This document shows, in pieces, positions 18,520 through 28,468 of a stretch of 64,000 nucleotides of DNA (position 1 is its first letter; the number at the start of each line of letters is the position of its first letter). The position numbers and the translations under genes are program-made. The stretch is from Gammaproteobacteria bacterium. Lineage in GTDB: Bacteria > Pseudomonadota > Gammaproteobacteria > Pseudomonadales > Porticoccaceae. The notes under the pieces are model-generated. The model was not told where the DNA came from and ran no database searches. It worked only from the letters and a program-made list of their open reading frames with translations. The stretch is from NCBI GenBank assembly GCA_003235325.1, contig QJWQ01000150.1:1-64000 (forward strand), written 5' to 3'.

Positions 18520-20883
18520 ATGGACTTTTCGCGGAACAATATCTTCGACACCGAGCCAAGGCTGAATCAGGAATTATCAGTGCTATCCGCGATGCGGCTC
18601 AGGGAGGGAGTGTTGGTCTCATTTTTACTGGTGTCGCTAACTGCCCTGATGTGCCATGAGAATTTTCACCAGTCGATGCTCCTGACAGTTGCGGCATTGA
18701 TCATCGCCATCATCCTGGGCAGATTCTTGCAGGTATCGAGGTTGGTCAGGGACTTTACTCCGGACGATAATGAATGCCGCACCAGACTGGACAGCCTCAG
18801 TCTGATTTCAGCAATTTCTGACGGGGTTTTCTGGTGGCTCATTGGCTGGATATTGCTGGCCAACGGCATGATCGATATCAACTTTTATATGGCCATCAGC
18901 GTAGCCGCAGCAGTCACCTACGGCTATATCTATCTGTTCAATCCCAGAAGCGCCCTGGCTGTATCCGGGATTATTCTACTGTCTTCAGTACCGCTGTCGC
19001 TGGTTTATGGTAATAGCATCGCCTACCAGTCCGCGTCCTTTGTCCTGGCATTTTCACTGGCCCTGGGTTTTGCAGTTTATAGGCAGAGAAGGTTGCTGAT
19101 TAATCAAACGGATGCATGTATTCGCAGCGAACATTTGGCCCAGCGTGCCAACGAGGCCAATTTTGTCTTTAATCAGCACTGGCAGAATACACCCCTTGCC
19201 GCTATTGAATGGGATCAGCGGTTCAGGATCTGCAGTTGGAACCCCAGTGCCGAGACCATTTTTGGATTTAGTGCCGAGGAGGCCCTGGGCCAACCCCTTA
19301 ACCTGATTTTTCATGGGGAGGATCTTGATAAAACCAAGAAAAAGTGGCGGGCACTGTGGCGTAACAGAAAGGGATTCAGAAGTATTCACACCTGCATCAA
19401 CAAGGATGGTCACGAGGTAAATTGTGAATGGCATGACGCAGCCATCATGCGCAATGGTCAGGCAATAGGCATTGCCTCTTTTGTCGAGGATATTACATCC
19501 CAGGTGAAAGCCGAGGCGATCATCAAGCAGCAGGCCAATTTTGACAGTCTGACCGGGCTGCCTAATCGAAGGCGCATGATGCAGGAAATTACCAGGTCCA
19601 TCAGCCGCAGCAAGCGCTCTCGAGAATACGCGGCGCTGGTTTTTCTGGATCTGGATCACTTCAAAGACATCAATGACACCCAGGGCCATGACGTCGGTGA
19701 TATCGTCCTGTCCGCCTTTGCCCGACGGGTCAGCGAACTGGTGCGCACAAACGATATGGTTGCCAGGTTCGGTGGTGACGAGTTTGTTGTCCTGTTTGAA
19801 AATCTGGGGATGTCTCAGGGTGAAGCCGCCAGGAACCTTGAAGGTATCACCCAAAAAATCCTTCACGCTGGCCAGGGCCTGTGCAAGGTCGGAGATGTCG
19901 AACACGACCTGGATGTCAGTGGTGGGGTGGTCCTGTTTGATGGCCACTGGGAGGAAAATGATATTCTGAAAAAAGCCGATCTGGCCATGTATCGTGTCAA
20001 GAATGAGGGCCGCAAGGGCATCAGTTTCTACGATGACTCCCTGAGCATAGAAACGGAATATCGGGTGGAACTGATACGCGGCCTTCGCCGCGGCCTGGAA
20101 AACAAGGAATTCGACCTGCACTTCCAACCCATTCTCGACAGATCAGGCGATATTATCTATACAGAGGCCTTGTTGCGCTGGATGCGCCAGCCCAACAAGG
20201 CGGTTGCCGCCGGATCTTTCATAGATATTTTATCCCAATCGCCGATTATGTCTTCGGTGGGATACTGGATCATTGACCGGGTTTCCCAGGGTATCAACCA
20301 GCTTATTCAGGAGGGACTTTGGGACGAAACCAGGGCGATATTCGTCAATGTCAGTCCCAGGCAGTTAATGGATGAACGTTTTACCGAAAAGGTGATGGCG
20401 ATTCTGCAGGAGAACAGGATTGACCCGACGTGGATTGTTTTTGAGATTACCGAAGACAGCCTGATCCAGAATTATGATGAGGTCTGTGAACAGTTAAGGT
20501 ATTTGGTGGACACGGGCATTCGAATTGCCCTGGATGATTTCGGTACCGGTTATTCCTCGCTGGCAATGTTGAAAAACCTGCCGGTGCATTTTGTCAAACT
20601 GGATCGGGAATTTATCAATTCCCTGCTGGATAACGACAATAACTATCAGATAGTCAGTGCCATCACCAAACTCTGTGAGGTGCTGGATCTCAAGGTGATT
20701 GCCGAGGGTATCGAAGAACGAAAACAATTTATTGCACTGAAAAAACTGCATTGCGATTACTTTCAGGGCTATATGTTTCACAAACCCATGCCACTGGCCC
20801 TGCTGGTTGATGAACTGTCCGATAAAAGCCCCGGTGATTTTGGTGGCAAGTTCAAAGTCGAACACCTCTGTCTTGTGGAATAG
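18520..20883 (+). CDS. Membrane PAS-GGDEF-EAL cyclic-di-GMP enzyme
   Basis: 787 residues from ATG 18520, preceded by AGGTGA with 5-base spacing (a GTG three codons upstream is less well placed). Residues about 25-190 hold about six membrane helices. A PAS domain follows (about 210-335, WNPSAETIFGFSAEEALGQPLN). The GGDEF domain has an intact GGDEF motif at 418-422 and an upstream RTND (RxxD) inhibitory site. The EAL domain has EALLRW (549-554), DDFGTGYSS and a KLDREFI segment, so the phosphodiesterase residues are present. Both activities are possible. The PAS input ligand is unknown. Stands alone between thiI and typA. Confidence 0.93.
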   Translation: MDFSRNNIFDTEPRLNQELSVLSAMRLREGVLVSFLLVSLTALMCHENFHQSMLLTVAALIIAIILGRFLQVSRLVRDFTPDDNECRTRLDSLSLISAISDGVFWWLIGWILLANGMIDINFYMAISVAAAVTYGYIYLFNPRSALAVSGIILLSSVPLSLVYGNSIAYQSASFVLAFSLALGFAVYRQRRLLINQTDACIRSEHLAQRANEANFVFNQHWQNTPLAAIEWDQRFRICSWNPSAETIFGFSAEEALGQPLNLIFHGEDLDKTKKKWRALWRNRKGFRSIHTCINKDGHEVNCEWHDAAIMRNGQAIGIASFVEDITSQVKAEAIIKQQANFDSLTGLPNRRRMMQEITRSISRSKRSREYAALVFLDLDHFKDINDTQGHDVGDIVLSAFARRVSELVRTNDMVARFGGDEFVVLFENLGMSQGEAARNLEGITQKILHAGQGLCKVGDVEHDLDVSGGVVLFDGHWEENDILKKADLAMYRVKNEGRKGISFYDDSLSIETEYRVELIRGLRRGLENKEFDLHFQPILDRSGDIIYTEALLRWMRQPNKAVAAGSFIDILSQSPIMSSVGYWIIDRVSQGINQLIQEGLWDETRAIFVNVSPRQLMDERFTEKVMAILQENRIDPTWIVFEITEDSLIQNYDEVCEQLRYLVDTGIRIALDDFGTGYSSLAMLKNLPVHFVKLDREFINSLLDNDNNYQIVSAITKLCEVLDLKVIAEGIEERKQFIALKKLHCDYFQGYMFHKPMPLALLVDELSDKSPGDFGGKFKVEHLCLVE

Positions 20884-21045
20884 GAAGCCAAGGCCGGCAC
20901 AGGCATTGAACAGGCCGGTAGTACCCCGTGGACAATGGTCTTTACCAGTGATTAAACGCCTGGCCCGGACGGAATTTTACGAATCTTCATGACGGCCCGC
21001 GGGCTTGTCTCTATAATCCGCCCCTTCATTTCAGGGGCTCCCTCC

Positions 21046-22866
21046 ATGTCAGTCAAACACCTGCGCAATATTGCCATTATTGCCCACGTTGACCACGGTA
21101 AAACCACGCTGGTCGACAAGCTTCTTCAACAGTCCGGAACTCTTGGTCGCAAAGACCAGGGAGCCGAGCGGATTATGGATTCAAACGATCAGGAACGGGA
21201 ACGGGGTATTACCATTCTGGCAAAGAACACTGCAATTCAGTGGCGGGGCTACCGGATCAATATTGTCGATACGCCCGGACATGCCGATTTTGGCGGTGAG
21301 GTGGAGAGGGTGCTGTCGATGGTGGATTCGGTATTGCTCCTGGTGGACGCCGTGGATGGACCCATGCCCCAGACGCGGTTCGTGACTCAGAAAGCCTTTG
21401 AACAGGGGCTGCGTCCCATTGTCGTCATCAACAAGATTGATCGCCCCGGGGCTCGCCCACACTGGGTCATGGACCAGGTTTTTGACCTGTTTGACCGCCT
21501 GGGGGCAACCGAGCAACAACTGGATTTTCCGGTAATCTATGCCTCCGCCCTTAACGGTGTCGCCGGACTGGAAATCGATGCCATCCAGAAGGATATGACG
21601 CCACTGTTGCAACTGATTATCGACCAGGTGCCCCCGCCGGCGGTGGATACGACCGGCCCCCTGCAAATGCAAATCAGCGCACTTGACTACAGCAGTTACG
21701 TCGGCGTCATCGGCATCGGCCGAATTGCCCGGGGCAGCATTGCCGTCAATGATCCGGTGGTGGTGGTGGATCGACATGGCAAGCAACGTCGCGGACGGGT
21801 TTTGCAAGTCATGGGCTATCACGGCCTGGAAAGAATCGAGGTTGAACGGGCTCATGCCGGCAACATCGTCTGTATTACCGGCATCGAGAAGCTCAATATT
21901 TCCGACACCCTGTGCCACCCGGCAAAGGTGGAGGCGCTGCCACCCCTCAGCGTTGACGAACCGACCGTCAGTATGACCTTCCAGGTGAACGATTCTCCCT
22001 TTGCCGGCCAGGATGGCAAATACGTCACGTCCAGAAATATCCGTGACCGGCTCGAGCAGGAACTGATCCACAACGTCGCTCTGAGGGTCAAACAGGGCGA
22101 TTCCCCGGATCGGTTCGTGGTTTCCGGGCGAGGTGAACTGCACCTGTCGGTGCTGATCGAAAATATGAGGCGAGAAGGCTTCGAACTGGGTGTATCCAGG
22201 CCGGAGGTCATTCAAAAAGTGGTGAATGGTGAAGTGCAGGAGCCCTACGAACAACTGGTCATCGACATAGAAGAACAGCACCAGGGCGCAGTCATGGAGG
22301 AACTCGGTCTGCGCAAGGCGGAAATGACCAATATGCAACCCGATGGCAAAGGCAGAGTCAGGCTTGAATTTATTATTCCTTCCCGGGGCCTGATCGGCTT
22401 TCGCTCACAGTTTCTGACCATGACCAGTGGCTCCGGTATCATGACCAGTATTTTTGATCATTATGGCCCGGTAAAGACGGGAGAGTTGGCCGGGAGGCAG
22501 AATGGTGTTCTGGTGTCCATGATCAAGGGCAAGACCCTGGCCTATGCACTGTTCAATCTGCAGGACCGGGGGCGCCTCTTTGTCGGTCACGGTATGGATG
22601 TTTATGAGGGGCAAATCATCGGCCTGCATTCACGCAACAATGACCTGCCCGTCAATCCCACCAAGGCCAAGCAATTGACCAACATTCGCGCCGCTGGTAC
22701 CGATGAAAACCTGATCTTGACGCCACCCATTCGCCATTCCCTTGAACAGGCTCTGGAATTTATTGCCGAGGATGAACTGGTGGAAGTGACGCCAAATTAC
22801 ATCAGGCTTCGAAAAAAACTGCTGACAGATACAGAACGAAAGCGAAATCAGAAGCGACCGGCCTGA
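21046..22866 (+). CDS. typA: Ribosome-associated translational GTPase BipA/TypA
   Basis: Elongation-factor-like GTPase that binds the 70S ribosome and aids 50S assembly and stress or cold growth. The ATG at 21046 gives [21 protein letters not shown] and 606 residues, one fewer than E. coli BipA. G1 [10 protein letters not shown]3 [11 protein letters not shown] and G4 [10 protein letters not shown] are intact, followed by EF-G-like domains II, III and V and the BipA-specific C-terminal domain ([23 protein letters not shown]). A TATAAT at 21012-21017 may be its -10. Confidence 0.97.
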   Translation: MSVKHLRNIAIIAHVDHGKTTLVDKLLQQSGTLGRKDQGAERIMDSNDQERERGITILAKNTAIQWRGYRINIVDTPGHADFGGEVERVLSMVDSVLLLVDAVDGPMPQTRFVTQKAFEQGLRPIVVINKIDRPGARPHWVMDQVFDLFDRLGATEQQLDFPVIYASALNGVAGLEIDAIQKDMTPLLQLIIDQVPPPAVDTTGPLQMQISALDYSSYVGVIGIGRIARGSIAVNDPVVVVDRHGKQRRGRVLQVMGYHGLERIEVERAHAGNIVCITGIEKLNISDTLCHPAKVEALPPLSVDEPTVSMTFQVNDSPFAGQDGKYVTSRNIRDRLEQELIHNVALRVKQGDSPDRFVVSGRGELHLSVLIENMRREGFELGVSRPEVIQKVVNGEVQEPYEQLVIDIEEQHQGAVMEELGLRKAEMTNMQPDGKGRVRLEFIIPSRGLIGFRSQFLTMTSGSGIMTSIFDHYGPVKTGELAGRQNGVLVSMIKGKTLAYALFNLQDRGRLFVGHGMDVYEGQIIGLHSRNNDLPVNPTKAKQLTNIRAAGTDENLILTPPIRHSLEQALEFIAEDELVEVTPNYIRLRKKLLTDTERKRNQKRPA

Positions 22867-23181
22867 GGTCTGGTAATACGCATTGAATTGCCGCGTTTAC
22901 ATTAGAAAGAGGCATGCTCCCGGGACTGGAGTACGGTGATACAACAGATCTGTTTCAGGTACTATTGATCAGGAAATCGAATAATCAGGAAAATGACCAG
23001 AAAACCTGTGATTACTTTATGAACGTTTCCAGAGACGATGCTGGAGTTACCGCAATTCCGGGTCTACAGAGATATCGCTGGTTGTAAGGCCGGTCTGTTC
23101 TTGTACCATTTTACAAATGCGGCATTTATTTCACTTGTAAAATTGCCGTTTTCAAATTGGCAATAGCCACCGGTTGTTCTT
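22867..23181. other. Intergenic region before the diguanylate cyclase gene
   Basis: 315 bases after typA without a gene. The only structure seen is the ATTTTACAA/TTGTAAAAT inverted repeat at 23108-23143 and a following TTGCC...GGCAA pair. No terminator with a T-tract was found after typA. Confidence 0.4.
23108..23143. promoter_or_regulatory. Inverted repeat ATTTTACAA / TTGTAAAAT (possible operator)
   Basis: Perfect 9-bp arms at 23108-23116 and 23135-23143 with an 18-base spacer, ending about 40 bases before the diguanylate cyclase start. Arm spacing of 27 bp centre to centre would suit a dimeric regulator or a pair of half-sites. AT-rich and in promoter position; no regulator assigned. Confidence 0.4.
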
Positions 23182-24258
23182 ATGCGGGAAGAAAGCACAT
23201 CGAGAAAGATTAAATCCGCCGGCGGATCAGAACTTCTCCAGACCTACGAGAACAGGTTCATTCTCTTTGTCATGTCAGTCGGCGTAGTGTCTGGCGGATT
23301 CCTTGCCGCGCTGGCTTTTTTCAGCGAAAACCCGCTGGATATATGGGTGTATTTTGTTATCAGTCTTGCCGTTGCTCTGGGTGTGTGCAGCCAGCTGATC
23401 TTCGGTTTGAATCCCGGCATTCGTGTCTTCTACACAGTCTGTCTGTTAGCTATTTTCTTTTACCAGTCGACTGTGGGCAGAGAGGGCGAAACGGGGCTTT
23501 TCATTTGTCTGGCTGTCACCCCGGCAATTGTTGCCCTTTCAGGTTTTCGAATGGGTGCCATTCTGCTGACGACTGTCTTTCTGGTTCTGGCTGCTTTTTT
23601 TCGATTTGACCTCTACTTATTTCCTGATCTGGCCTTTTCTTCACTGACCGAAATCAGGTTTCTGATTAACTTTGTCTGGTTGTCACTGTTTGCCATCGGA
23701 CTCGATTATTCCCGATCCAGAATACAGTCCACACTGATAACGCTTAATCGATCAATGAATGAAATCGCACAACGCGACCAGCTGACCGGACTGGCTAATC
23801 GCCGGGAAATGGACGAAAAGTTGCAGCTGCAATGGCAAAATTTCCAGTCAGCGGCGAAAATCTTCAGTGTGCTTCTCTGTAATATCGATGATTTCAAGGG
23901 CTTCAATGACCGCTATGGTCATGATTTTGGTGACCGGATTATTGCTGTGATCGGCCAGCGATTGCAGAATGCCCTCAGGGGCAATGATCTTGTGGCAAGG
24001 TGGGGCGGCGATGAATTCCTGATTTTGCTACCCGGGCAGACCAGTCGCTCAGCGGTTCTCATCGGTGAGAGGCTGCGCAAACGGGTGGCGGAAACAGCGC
24101 TGGAGCATGGAGGTTTTGAAGTTCGGGTCACCCTCAGTGCCGGCGTCGCCTGCGTCGACAGCGTTTCAGACCTGAATGAGCTGTTGAAACAGGCTGACGC
24201 CGGCCTCTATCAGGCCAAGAACATGGGCAAGGATCGGTTGGTTAACGCTCGAGGTTAA
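23182..24258 (+). CDS. Membrane diguanylate cyclase (GGDEF)
   Basis: 358 residues. About six hydrophobic segments span residues 25-185 (no recognised sensory domain name), then a GGDEF domain starting at RDQLTGLANRREMDEKL. The GGDEF motif is intact (275-279, ARWGGDEFLILLPG) and is preceded by RGND, an RxxD product-inhibition site. No EAL domain follows, so this should make cyclic-di-GMP with feedback control. It sits 315 bases after typA behind an AT-rich inverted repeat that could be an operator. Confidence 0.92.
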   Translation: MREESTSRKIKSAGGSELLQTYENRFILFVMSVGVVSGGFLAALAFFSENPLDIWVYFVISLAVALGVCSQLIFGLNPGIRVFYTVCLLAIFFYQSTVGREGETGLFICLAVTPAIVALSGFRMGAILLTTVFLVLAAFFRFDLYLFPDLAFSSLTEIRFLINFVWLSLFAIGLDYSRSRIQSTLITLNRSMNEIAQRDQLTGLANRREMDEKLQLQWQNFQSAAKIFSVLLCNIDDFKGFNDRYGHDFGDRIIAVIGQRLQNALRGNDLVARWGGDEFLILLPGQTSRSAVLIGERLRKRVAETALEHGGFEVRVTLSAGVACVDSVSDLNELLKQADAGLYQAKNMGKDRLVNARG

Positions 24259-24393
24259 AAGAATGTAGCCCGGATCAGCCACCGCCGCCTAAAGCCAGGT
24301 CAAACCGGAAAACAGGAACATTGGCAAAAGTCGTCTGTTACCTGGCTGTTCCAAACAGATCACCGTTTACTCGACCGCCAGGTAGTCACTTCG

Positions 24394-24987
24394 TTATGCA
24401 GGTGGCAATCCCGCCTGAAAGACGCCGCATTCATTATGGCGAAAACACTGCAGTAAATGATCATTGACCATGCCGGTCGCCTGCATGTGTGCGTAGCAGA
24501 TGGTGCTGCCGAAAAATTTAAAGCCTCTCTGTTTCATATCCTTGCTGATCTGGTCTGACAGGGGCGTGGTGGCGGGAACCTGATCGGGTGACCGCCAGTG
24601 GTTTTTGATCGGTTGGCCATCGGTAAACTGCCAAAAGTAGTTGGCGAAACTGCCGTACTGTTCTCGCACACCGAGAAACAGGCGCGCATTGCTGATGGCG
24701 GCCTCGATCTTCAGCCGATTTCGAACAATTCCAGAATCAGCCAATAGACGCTCGATGCTTTTGCTGTTGAATCGGGCGACCTTTTCCGGATCGAAACCGG
24801 CAAAAGCCCGTCGATAATCCTGTCTTTTCCGAAGGATCGTGATCCATGCCAGACCCGCCTGGGCGCTTTCAAGCAGCAGGAATTCGAACAGGACCAGGTC
24901 ATCAAAGCAGGGTACCCCCCACTCGGTATCGTGATATTGCCGGTACAATGGATCGCCGGTGCACCAGGGACAACGTTCCAGGGACAT
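24394..24987 (-). CDS. tag: DNA-3-methyladenine glycosylase I
   Basis: Base-excision repair enzyme removing 3-methyladenine. 197 residues starting MSLERCPWC. The Tag family zinc ligands are present: Cys6, His in YHDTEWGVP, and the C-terminal NDHLLQCF His and Cys. Also conserved are LLLESAQAGLAWITILRKR (with the catalytic Glu) and KQRGFKFFGSTICYAHMQATGMVNDH. Convergent with the diguanylate cyclase gene and divergent from pip. Confidence 0.95.
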   Translation of the reverse strand: MSLERCPWCTGDPLYRQYHDTEWGVPCFDDLVLFEFLLLESAQAGLAWITILRKRQDYRRAFAGFDPEKVARFNSKSIERLLADSGIVRNRLKIEAAISNARLFLGVREQYGSFANYFWQFTDGQPIKNHWRSPDQVPATTPLSDQISKDMKQRGFKFFGSTICYAHMQATGMVNDHLLQCFRHNECGVFQAGLPPA

Positions 24988-25235
24988 GGATCTGAGACTC
25001 CGTTGGTTTAGCGGATTTGCGTATTACCTGACAGGATATCAAATTGCCCGAAGCGTCATGATATGAATCGGAGGCCGGATCCCTGGCAACCGGGACACAG
25101 GTTTTGGGGGGATTGTTTCCTGCCAAAGCCATGCCTATGCTAGCCGGATCGCTGCGACCCGGTCCGGGTCGGGATAATGCGATTCTTGCACCCATACCAG
25201 TTGGTGCCGGAAGACGTGTAAATCAAGGACTCTCG

Positions 25236-26207
25236 ATGCGTAGCCAATATCCGGCCATTAATCCCCATGTCACCCATACCCTTGCCACAGCAGGGCCCCA
25301 TGTCCTCCATATTGAGGAGTGCGGTAATCCGCAGGGCATTCCGGTGGTGTTTATACACGGCGGCCCCGGCGGTGGATGTCAGAAATCAGATCGCTGTTTT
25401 TTTAATCCGGAAATCTATCGAATAGTGTTGTTCGACCAGCGGGGCTGTGGCCGCTCAACTCCCCACGCCTGTCTCGAGGCCAACGATACCCAGGGGCTGG
25501 TCGAGGACCTGGAAGCGATCCGCAATTTCCTGGATATTCAACACTGGCTGGTATTCGGTGGTTCCTGGGGATCGACCCTGGCCCTGGTCTATGCCCAGAC
25601 CTGCCCGGAAAATGTGCTGGGGTTGATTGTCCGGGGAATTTATTTGTGCCGGCCTCAGGATATTCACTGGTTCTATCAGGCAGGTGCCAGTCGCGTATTT
25701 CCCGACTACTGGCGGGATTTTATTGCCCCGGTGGCGGAGATGGAGCGCGAAGACCTGCTCGATGCCTATTACCGAAAACTAACGGGTGAAAATGAACTGG
25801 AACGCATGGCCGCCGCCAAGGCCTGGTCTGTCTGGGAGGGTCGCTGTGCGACCCTTGATCCACAGCCGGAACTGGTGGCGCGCTTTGAGGGCCCGCGCAT
25901 GGCCCTGGCCCTGGCGCGAATTGAAGCTCATTATTTCGTCAATCACTGCTTCCTCGAACCTGACCAGATTCTTGCCAATGGCCACCGTCTGGCGGGTATA
26001 CCAGGGTATATAATTCACGGCCGCTACGACATGATTTGCCCCGTGGATCAGGCGCTGGCCCTGAGTGAAGTCTGGCCCGAAGCGACTCTCGAAATCATTC
26101 GCAATGCCGGACATGCCTCTGGAGAGGCGGGCATTATCGATGCCCTGATACGGGCCACGGACGCCATGGCAAACCGCCTTTCGGCGCACTGGACAGGATC
26201 GCCTTAG
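25236..26207 (+). CDS. pip: Proline iminopeptidase
   Basis: Alpha/beta-hydrolase releasing N-terminal proline from peptides (MEROPS S33). The ATG at 25236 has AAGGA 6 bases upstream and gives 323 residues; the 44 codons before it lack family character. Oxyanion motif HGGPGGG, FDQRGCGRSTPH, nucleophile elbow GGSWGS, then HGRYDMICP (Asp) and NAGHASGE (His) complete the triad. The stop codon TAG is the first three bases of the terminal repeat of the element at 26205-26509, so the insertion touches the very end of the gene. Confidence 0.95.
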   Translation: MRSQYPAINPHVTHTLATAGPHVLHIEECGNPQGIPVVFIHGGPGGGCQKSDRCFFNPEIYRIVLFDQRGCGRSTPHACLEANDTQGLVEDLEAIRNFLDIQHWLVFGGSWGSTLALVYAQTCPENVLGLIVRGIYLCRPQDIHWFYQAGASRVFPDYWRDFIAPVAEMEREDLLDAYYRKLTGENELERMAAAKAWSVWEGRCATLDPQPELVARFEGPRMALALARIEAHYFVNHCFLEPDQILANGHRLAGIPGYIIHGRYDMICPVDQALALSEVWPEATLEIIRNAGHASGEAGIIDALIRATDAMANRLSAHWTGSP

Positions 26208-26509
26208 GGCCTGTTAACACTAATTGGATTGACGTTGTTGAGTCTAAAAATTCACCAATCAAGGCGCGAGGAGTGTAGTTTGGTTACTCCAAATAAGCGA
26301 CGAGCAACGCTGAGTGGTGAATTTTTAGACTCAACCCGGAGGGCTGGGTCCATTTTTTGCCCCGCTTCGTTATCAATACCCAAGGCACTCGCTGTGCTCG
26401 CGGGGCAGGCTCTCGCTCATGTAGAGTCACTACAGCACGCTCATTCTGCCTCGCCGGGCAGAAAAATGGCCACCAGCAACGATAAAACCATTAGTGTTAA
26501 CAGGCCCTA
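26205..26509. mobile_element. 305-bp MITE-like palindromic element between pip and dtd
   Basis: Perfect 20-bp terminal inverted repeats: TAGGGCCTGTTAACACTAAT at 26205-26224 and its reverse complement at 26490-26509. Both ends carry TA, consistent with a TA target duplication. Inside are a second perfect 21-bp inverted repeat (26237-26257 / 26315-26335) and further imperfect palindromes (a TCCATTTTTTGCCC segment near 26350 against GGGCAGAAAAATGG near 26455). There is no coding capacity for a transposase. Small size, TIRs, nested foldback structure and intergenic position fit a non-autonomous miniature element. The left end supplies the pip stop; the right end stops 4 bases before the dtd ATG. 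Confidence 0.75.
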
Positions 26510-26513
26510 GCGC

Positions 26514-26963
26514 ATGCGAGCACTGATTCAGCGGGTCCATCACGCCAGCGTCGTGGTTGCCGGTACCACCATCGGTGCCATCGACCGCGGCATCCTGGTG
26601 TTTCTGGGCGTTCAGCGACAGGACAGCGCCAGCCACTGTGACCGTCTGGCAAGCAGGGTGCTGAACTATCGGATTTTTGCCGACGCCGGGAGCCGCATGA
26701 ACCTCAGTGTCCGGGATGTCGGTGGCGCCGCCCTGGTGGTATCCCAGTTCACCCTGGCTGCGGATACGGCAAAAGGCTTGCGTCCGAGCTTCACCCCGGC
26801 AGCGGAGCCGGAAATTGCGGAGAGTCTGTATCGGCGCTTCGTCGATGGATTGCGGGCGGGTGGCATCGAAGTGGCTACCGGCAGTTTTGGCGCCGATATG
26901 CAGGTCAGTCTCTGCAACGACGGGCCGGTGACCTTTCTTCTGGAAGTGCCAGCGGGCCATTGA
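26514..26963 (+). CDS. dtd: D-aminoacyl-tRNA deacylase
   Basis: Hydrolyses D-amino acids (and glycine on tRNA-Ala) from mischarged tRNA. 149 residues starting [15 protein letters not shown], the usual family start and length. The two active-site motifs are present: SQFTLAAD (near residue 78) and [10 protein letters not shown] (near 136). The MITE-like element ends 4 bases before the ATG, so the natural ribosome-binding region has been replaced by the terminal repeat. Only a weak AGG is present, and translation may be reduced or depend on read-through from pip. Confidence 0.95.
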   Translation: MRALIQRVHHASVVVAGTTIGAIDRGILVFLGVQRQDSASHCDRLASRVLNYRIFADAGSRMNLSVRDVGGAALVVSQFTLAADTAKGLRPSFTPAAEPEIAESLYRRFVDGLRAGGIEVATGSFGADMQVSLCNDGPVTFLLEVPAGH

Positions 26964-27027
26964 GGAGGGCGCGTCCATATGCCCTTTCAGTTGCGGACAT
27001 CAAGCCGGCCTGCTTCCAGACCTCTTC

Positions 27028-28290
27028 TCAGGTTTCGAATCCAGCGACGATTTTTTTGGGTACCTGCTGCAATTTCAGGCGGGCATAAACGGGAATGCCG
27101 TTGTTGTAGGGCGGGTAGTCTTCACCCTGGATCAGTGGCAACAGATATTCCCGGGCACTGTCGGTGATTCCGTAACCATCTCCGGAAATAAAGTGTCTTG
27201 GCAACGGCTTTTCAACATTGGTGACCTTCCCCAGGGGCGCCTTGCCCAGTGTCCAGGAATAGCGTTTGCCCTTGCCCCGCTCGATAGTCACCATCACCGC
27301 GTTTTCCCCGTCGATGGCGTATTCCACCGCGGCGGCTCCGACAGCATAGGATTGCTCAACATCCGTCGCCGAGGCGATGTGCCGGGCGGAGCGCTGCAGG
27401 TAGTCAGCGACGGCCCAGTGGTATCTGTACTCCAGGGAGTGCTTGATCATGCTGGCCAGGGTTGGCGCCACGCCTCCCAGTTGCCGGTGACTCAAATCAT
27501 CCGTCTGCAGAGACGAGGTCAGGGGTGTGCCATTTCTGTAGTGAATCCCCTCGGCAGCGACAATGGAACAGAATCCATGTTTCAGTACGTTGCGCCGGAC
27601 ATGGTCGATGAAGTGATCGCGGTCAAAGGGGATCTCGGGAAACAGGATTATTTGGGGCGGATCGCCTTGCTGCCGGGCCGCCAAGCCGCCGGCTGCCGCG
27701 ATCCAGCCGGCGTTGCGACCCATCACCTCGAGGATGAATACCTTGGTGGAGGTTTCACACATGGCGGCAAGGTCGCGGCTGGCTTCTTCGATGGATACCG
27801 CGACATATTTGGCCACCGAGCCGAATCCGGGGCTGTTGTCGGTCAGGATCAGGTCATTGTCGATGGTTTTCGGGATATGAATCGCCTGGATCGGGTAACC
27901 CATTTTTTCCGAGATTTGCGATATCCTGAGGCTGGTATTTGCCGACCCATTGCCGCCATTATAGAAAAAATAACCGATATTGTGGGCCTTGAACACCTCG
28001 ATAAGACGGTGATACTGGGCCGGGTTCTCATCGATATCTTTCAGTACGTAACGACAGGAACCAAAGGCAGCGGCTGGTGTGTGGCGCAGGGCGGCAATGG
28101 TTGAGGGAGATTCCCGGTAGGTATCGATCAACTCTTCCCGCAGGGCACCGATGATGCCGTTGCGGCCGGCATAAACCCTGCCGATTCGATCCCGGTGTCG
28201 CTTAGCCGTTTCGATGACGCCACAGGCGCTGGCATTGATGACCGCGGTGACGCCGCCGGCCTGGGCGTAGAAAGCGTTTCTTCTGGTCAT
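27028..28290 (-). CDS. pfp: 6-phosphofructokinase, probable PPi-dependent type
   Basis: Phosphorylates fructose 6-phosphate in glycolysis. 420 residues from the ATG at 28290 (MTRRNAFYAQAGGVTAVINA); the longer open frame upstream is not family-like. Substrate motifs are present: PKTIDND (140-146), in which Lys replaces the Gly of ATP-dependent enzymes and points to PPi use, and MGRNAGW (190-196). The phosphoryl-donor loop reads GGNGS (112-116). ATP enzymes have GGDGS and classical PPi enzymes GGDDT, so the Asp is Asn and the second determinant is Gly. The donor therefore cannot be settled from sequence alone. Divergent from mpl. Confidence 0.88.
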   Translation of the reverse strand: MTRRNAFYAQAGGVTAVINASACGVIETAKRHRDRIGRVYAGRNGIIGALREELIDTYRESPSTIAALRHTPAAAFGSCRYVLKDIDENPAQYHRLIEVFKAHNIGYFFYNGGNGSANTSLRISQISEKMGYPIQAIHIPKTIDNDLILTDNSPGFGSVAKYVAVSIEEASRDLAAMCETSTKVFILEVMGRNAGWIAAAGGLAARQQGDPPQIILFPEIPFDRDHFIDHVRRNVLKHGFCSIVAAEGIHYRNGTPLTSSLQTDDLSHRQLGGVAPTLASMIKHSLEYRYHWAVADYLQRSARHIASATDVEQSYAVGAAAVEYAIDGENAVMVTIERGKGKRYSWTLGKAPLGKVTNVEKPLPRHFISGDGYGITDSAREYLLPLIQGEDYPPYNNGIPVYARLKLQQVPKKIVAGFET

Positions 28291-28468
28291 TATTATGCCG
28301 ACTCCATTGAACCTGTAAGCATTGCCAAATCGGGTCGATTTATACCGCCGGATCATACGGGATAGCCGTTGCAATGCCCAGCGGCCCCGCAGACAAGGGG
28401 TCGGTGCCGATGGCGAATCAACGGGCACAATGCCATAATTGCCGGCCATTAATCCGACCGGTCAGCCT

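Noticed and set aside
26205-26509. Complete insertion sequence
   Set aside because: No transposase frame fits in 305 bases; only the non-autonomous reading is supported.
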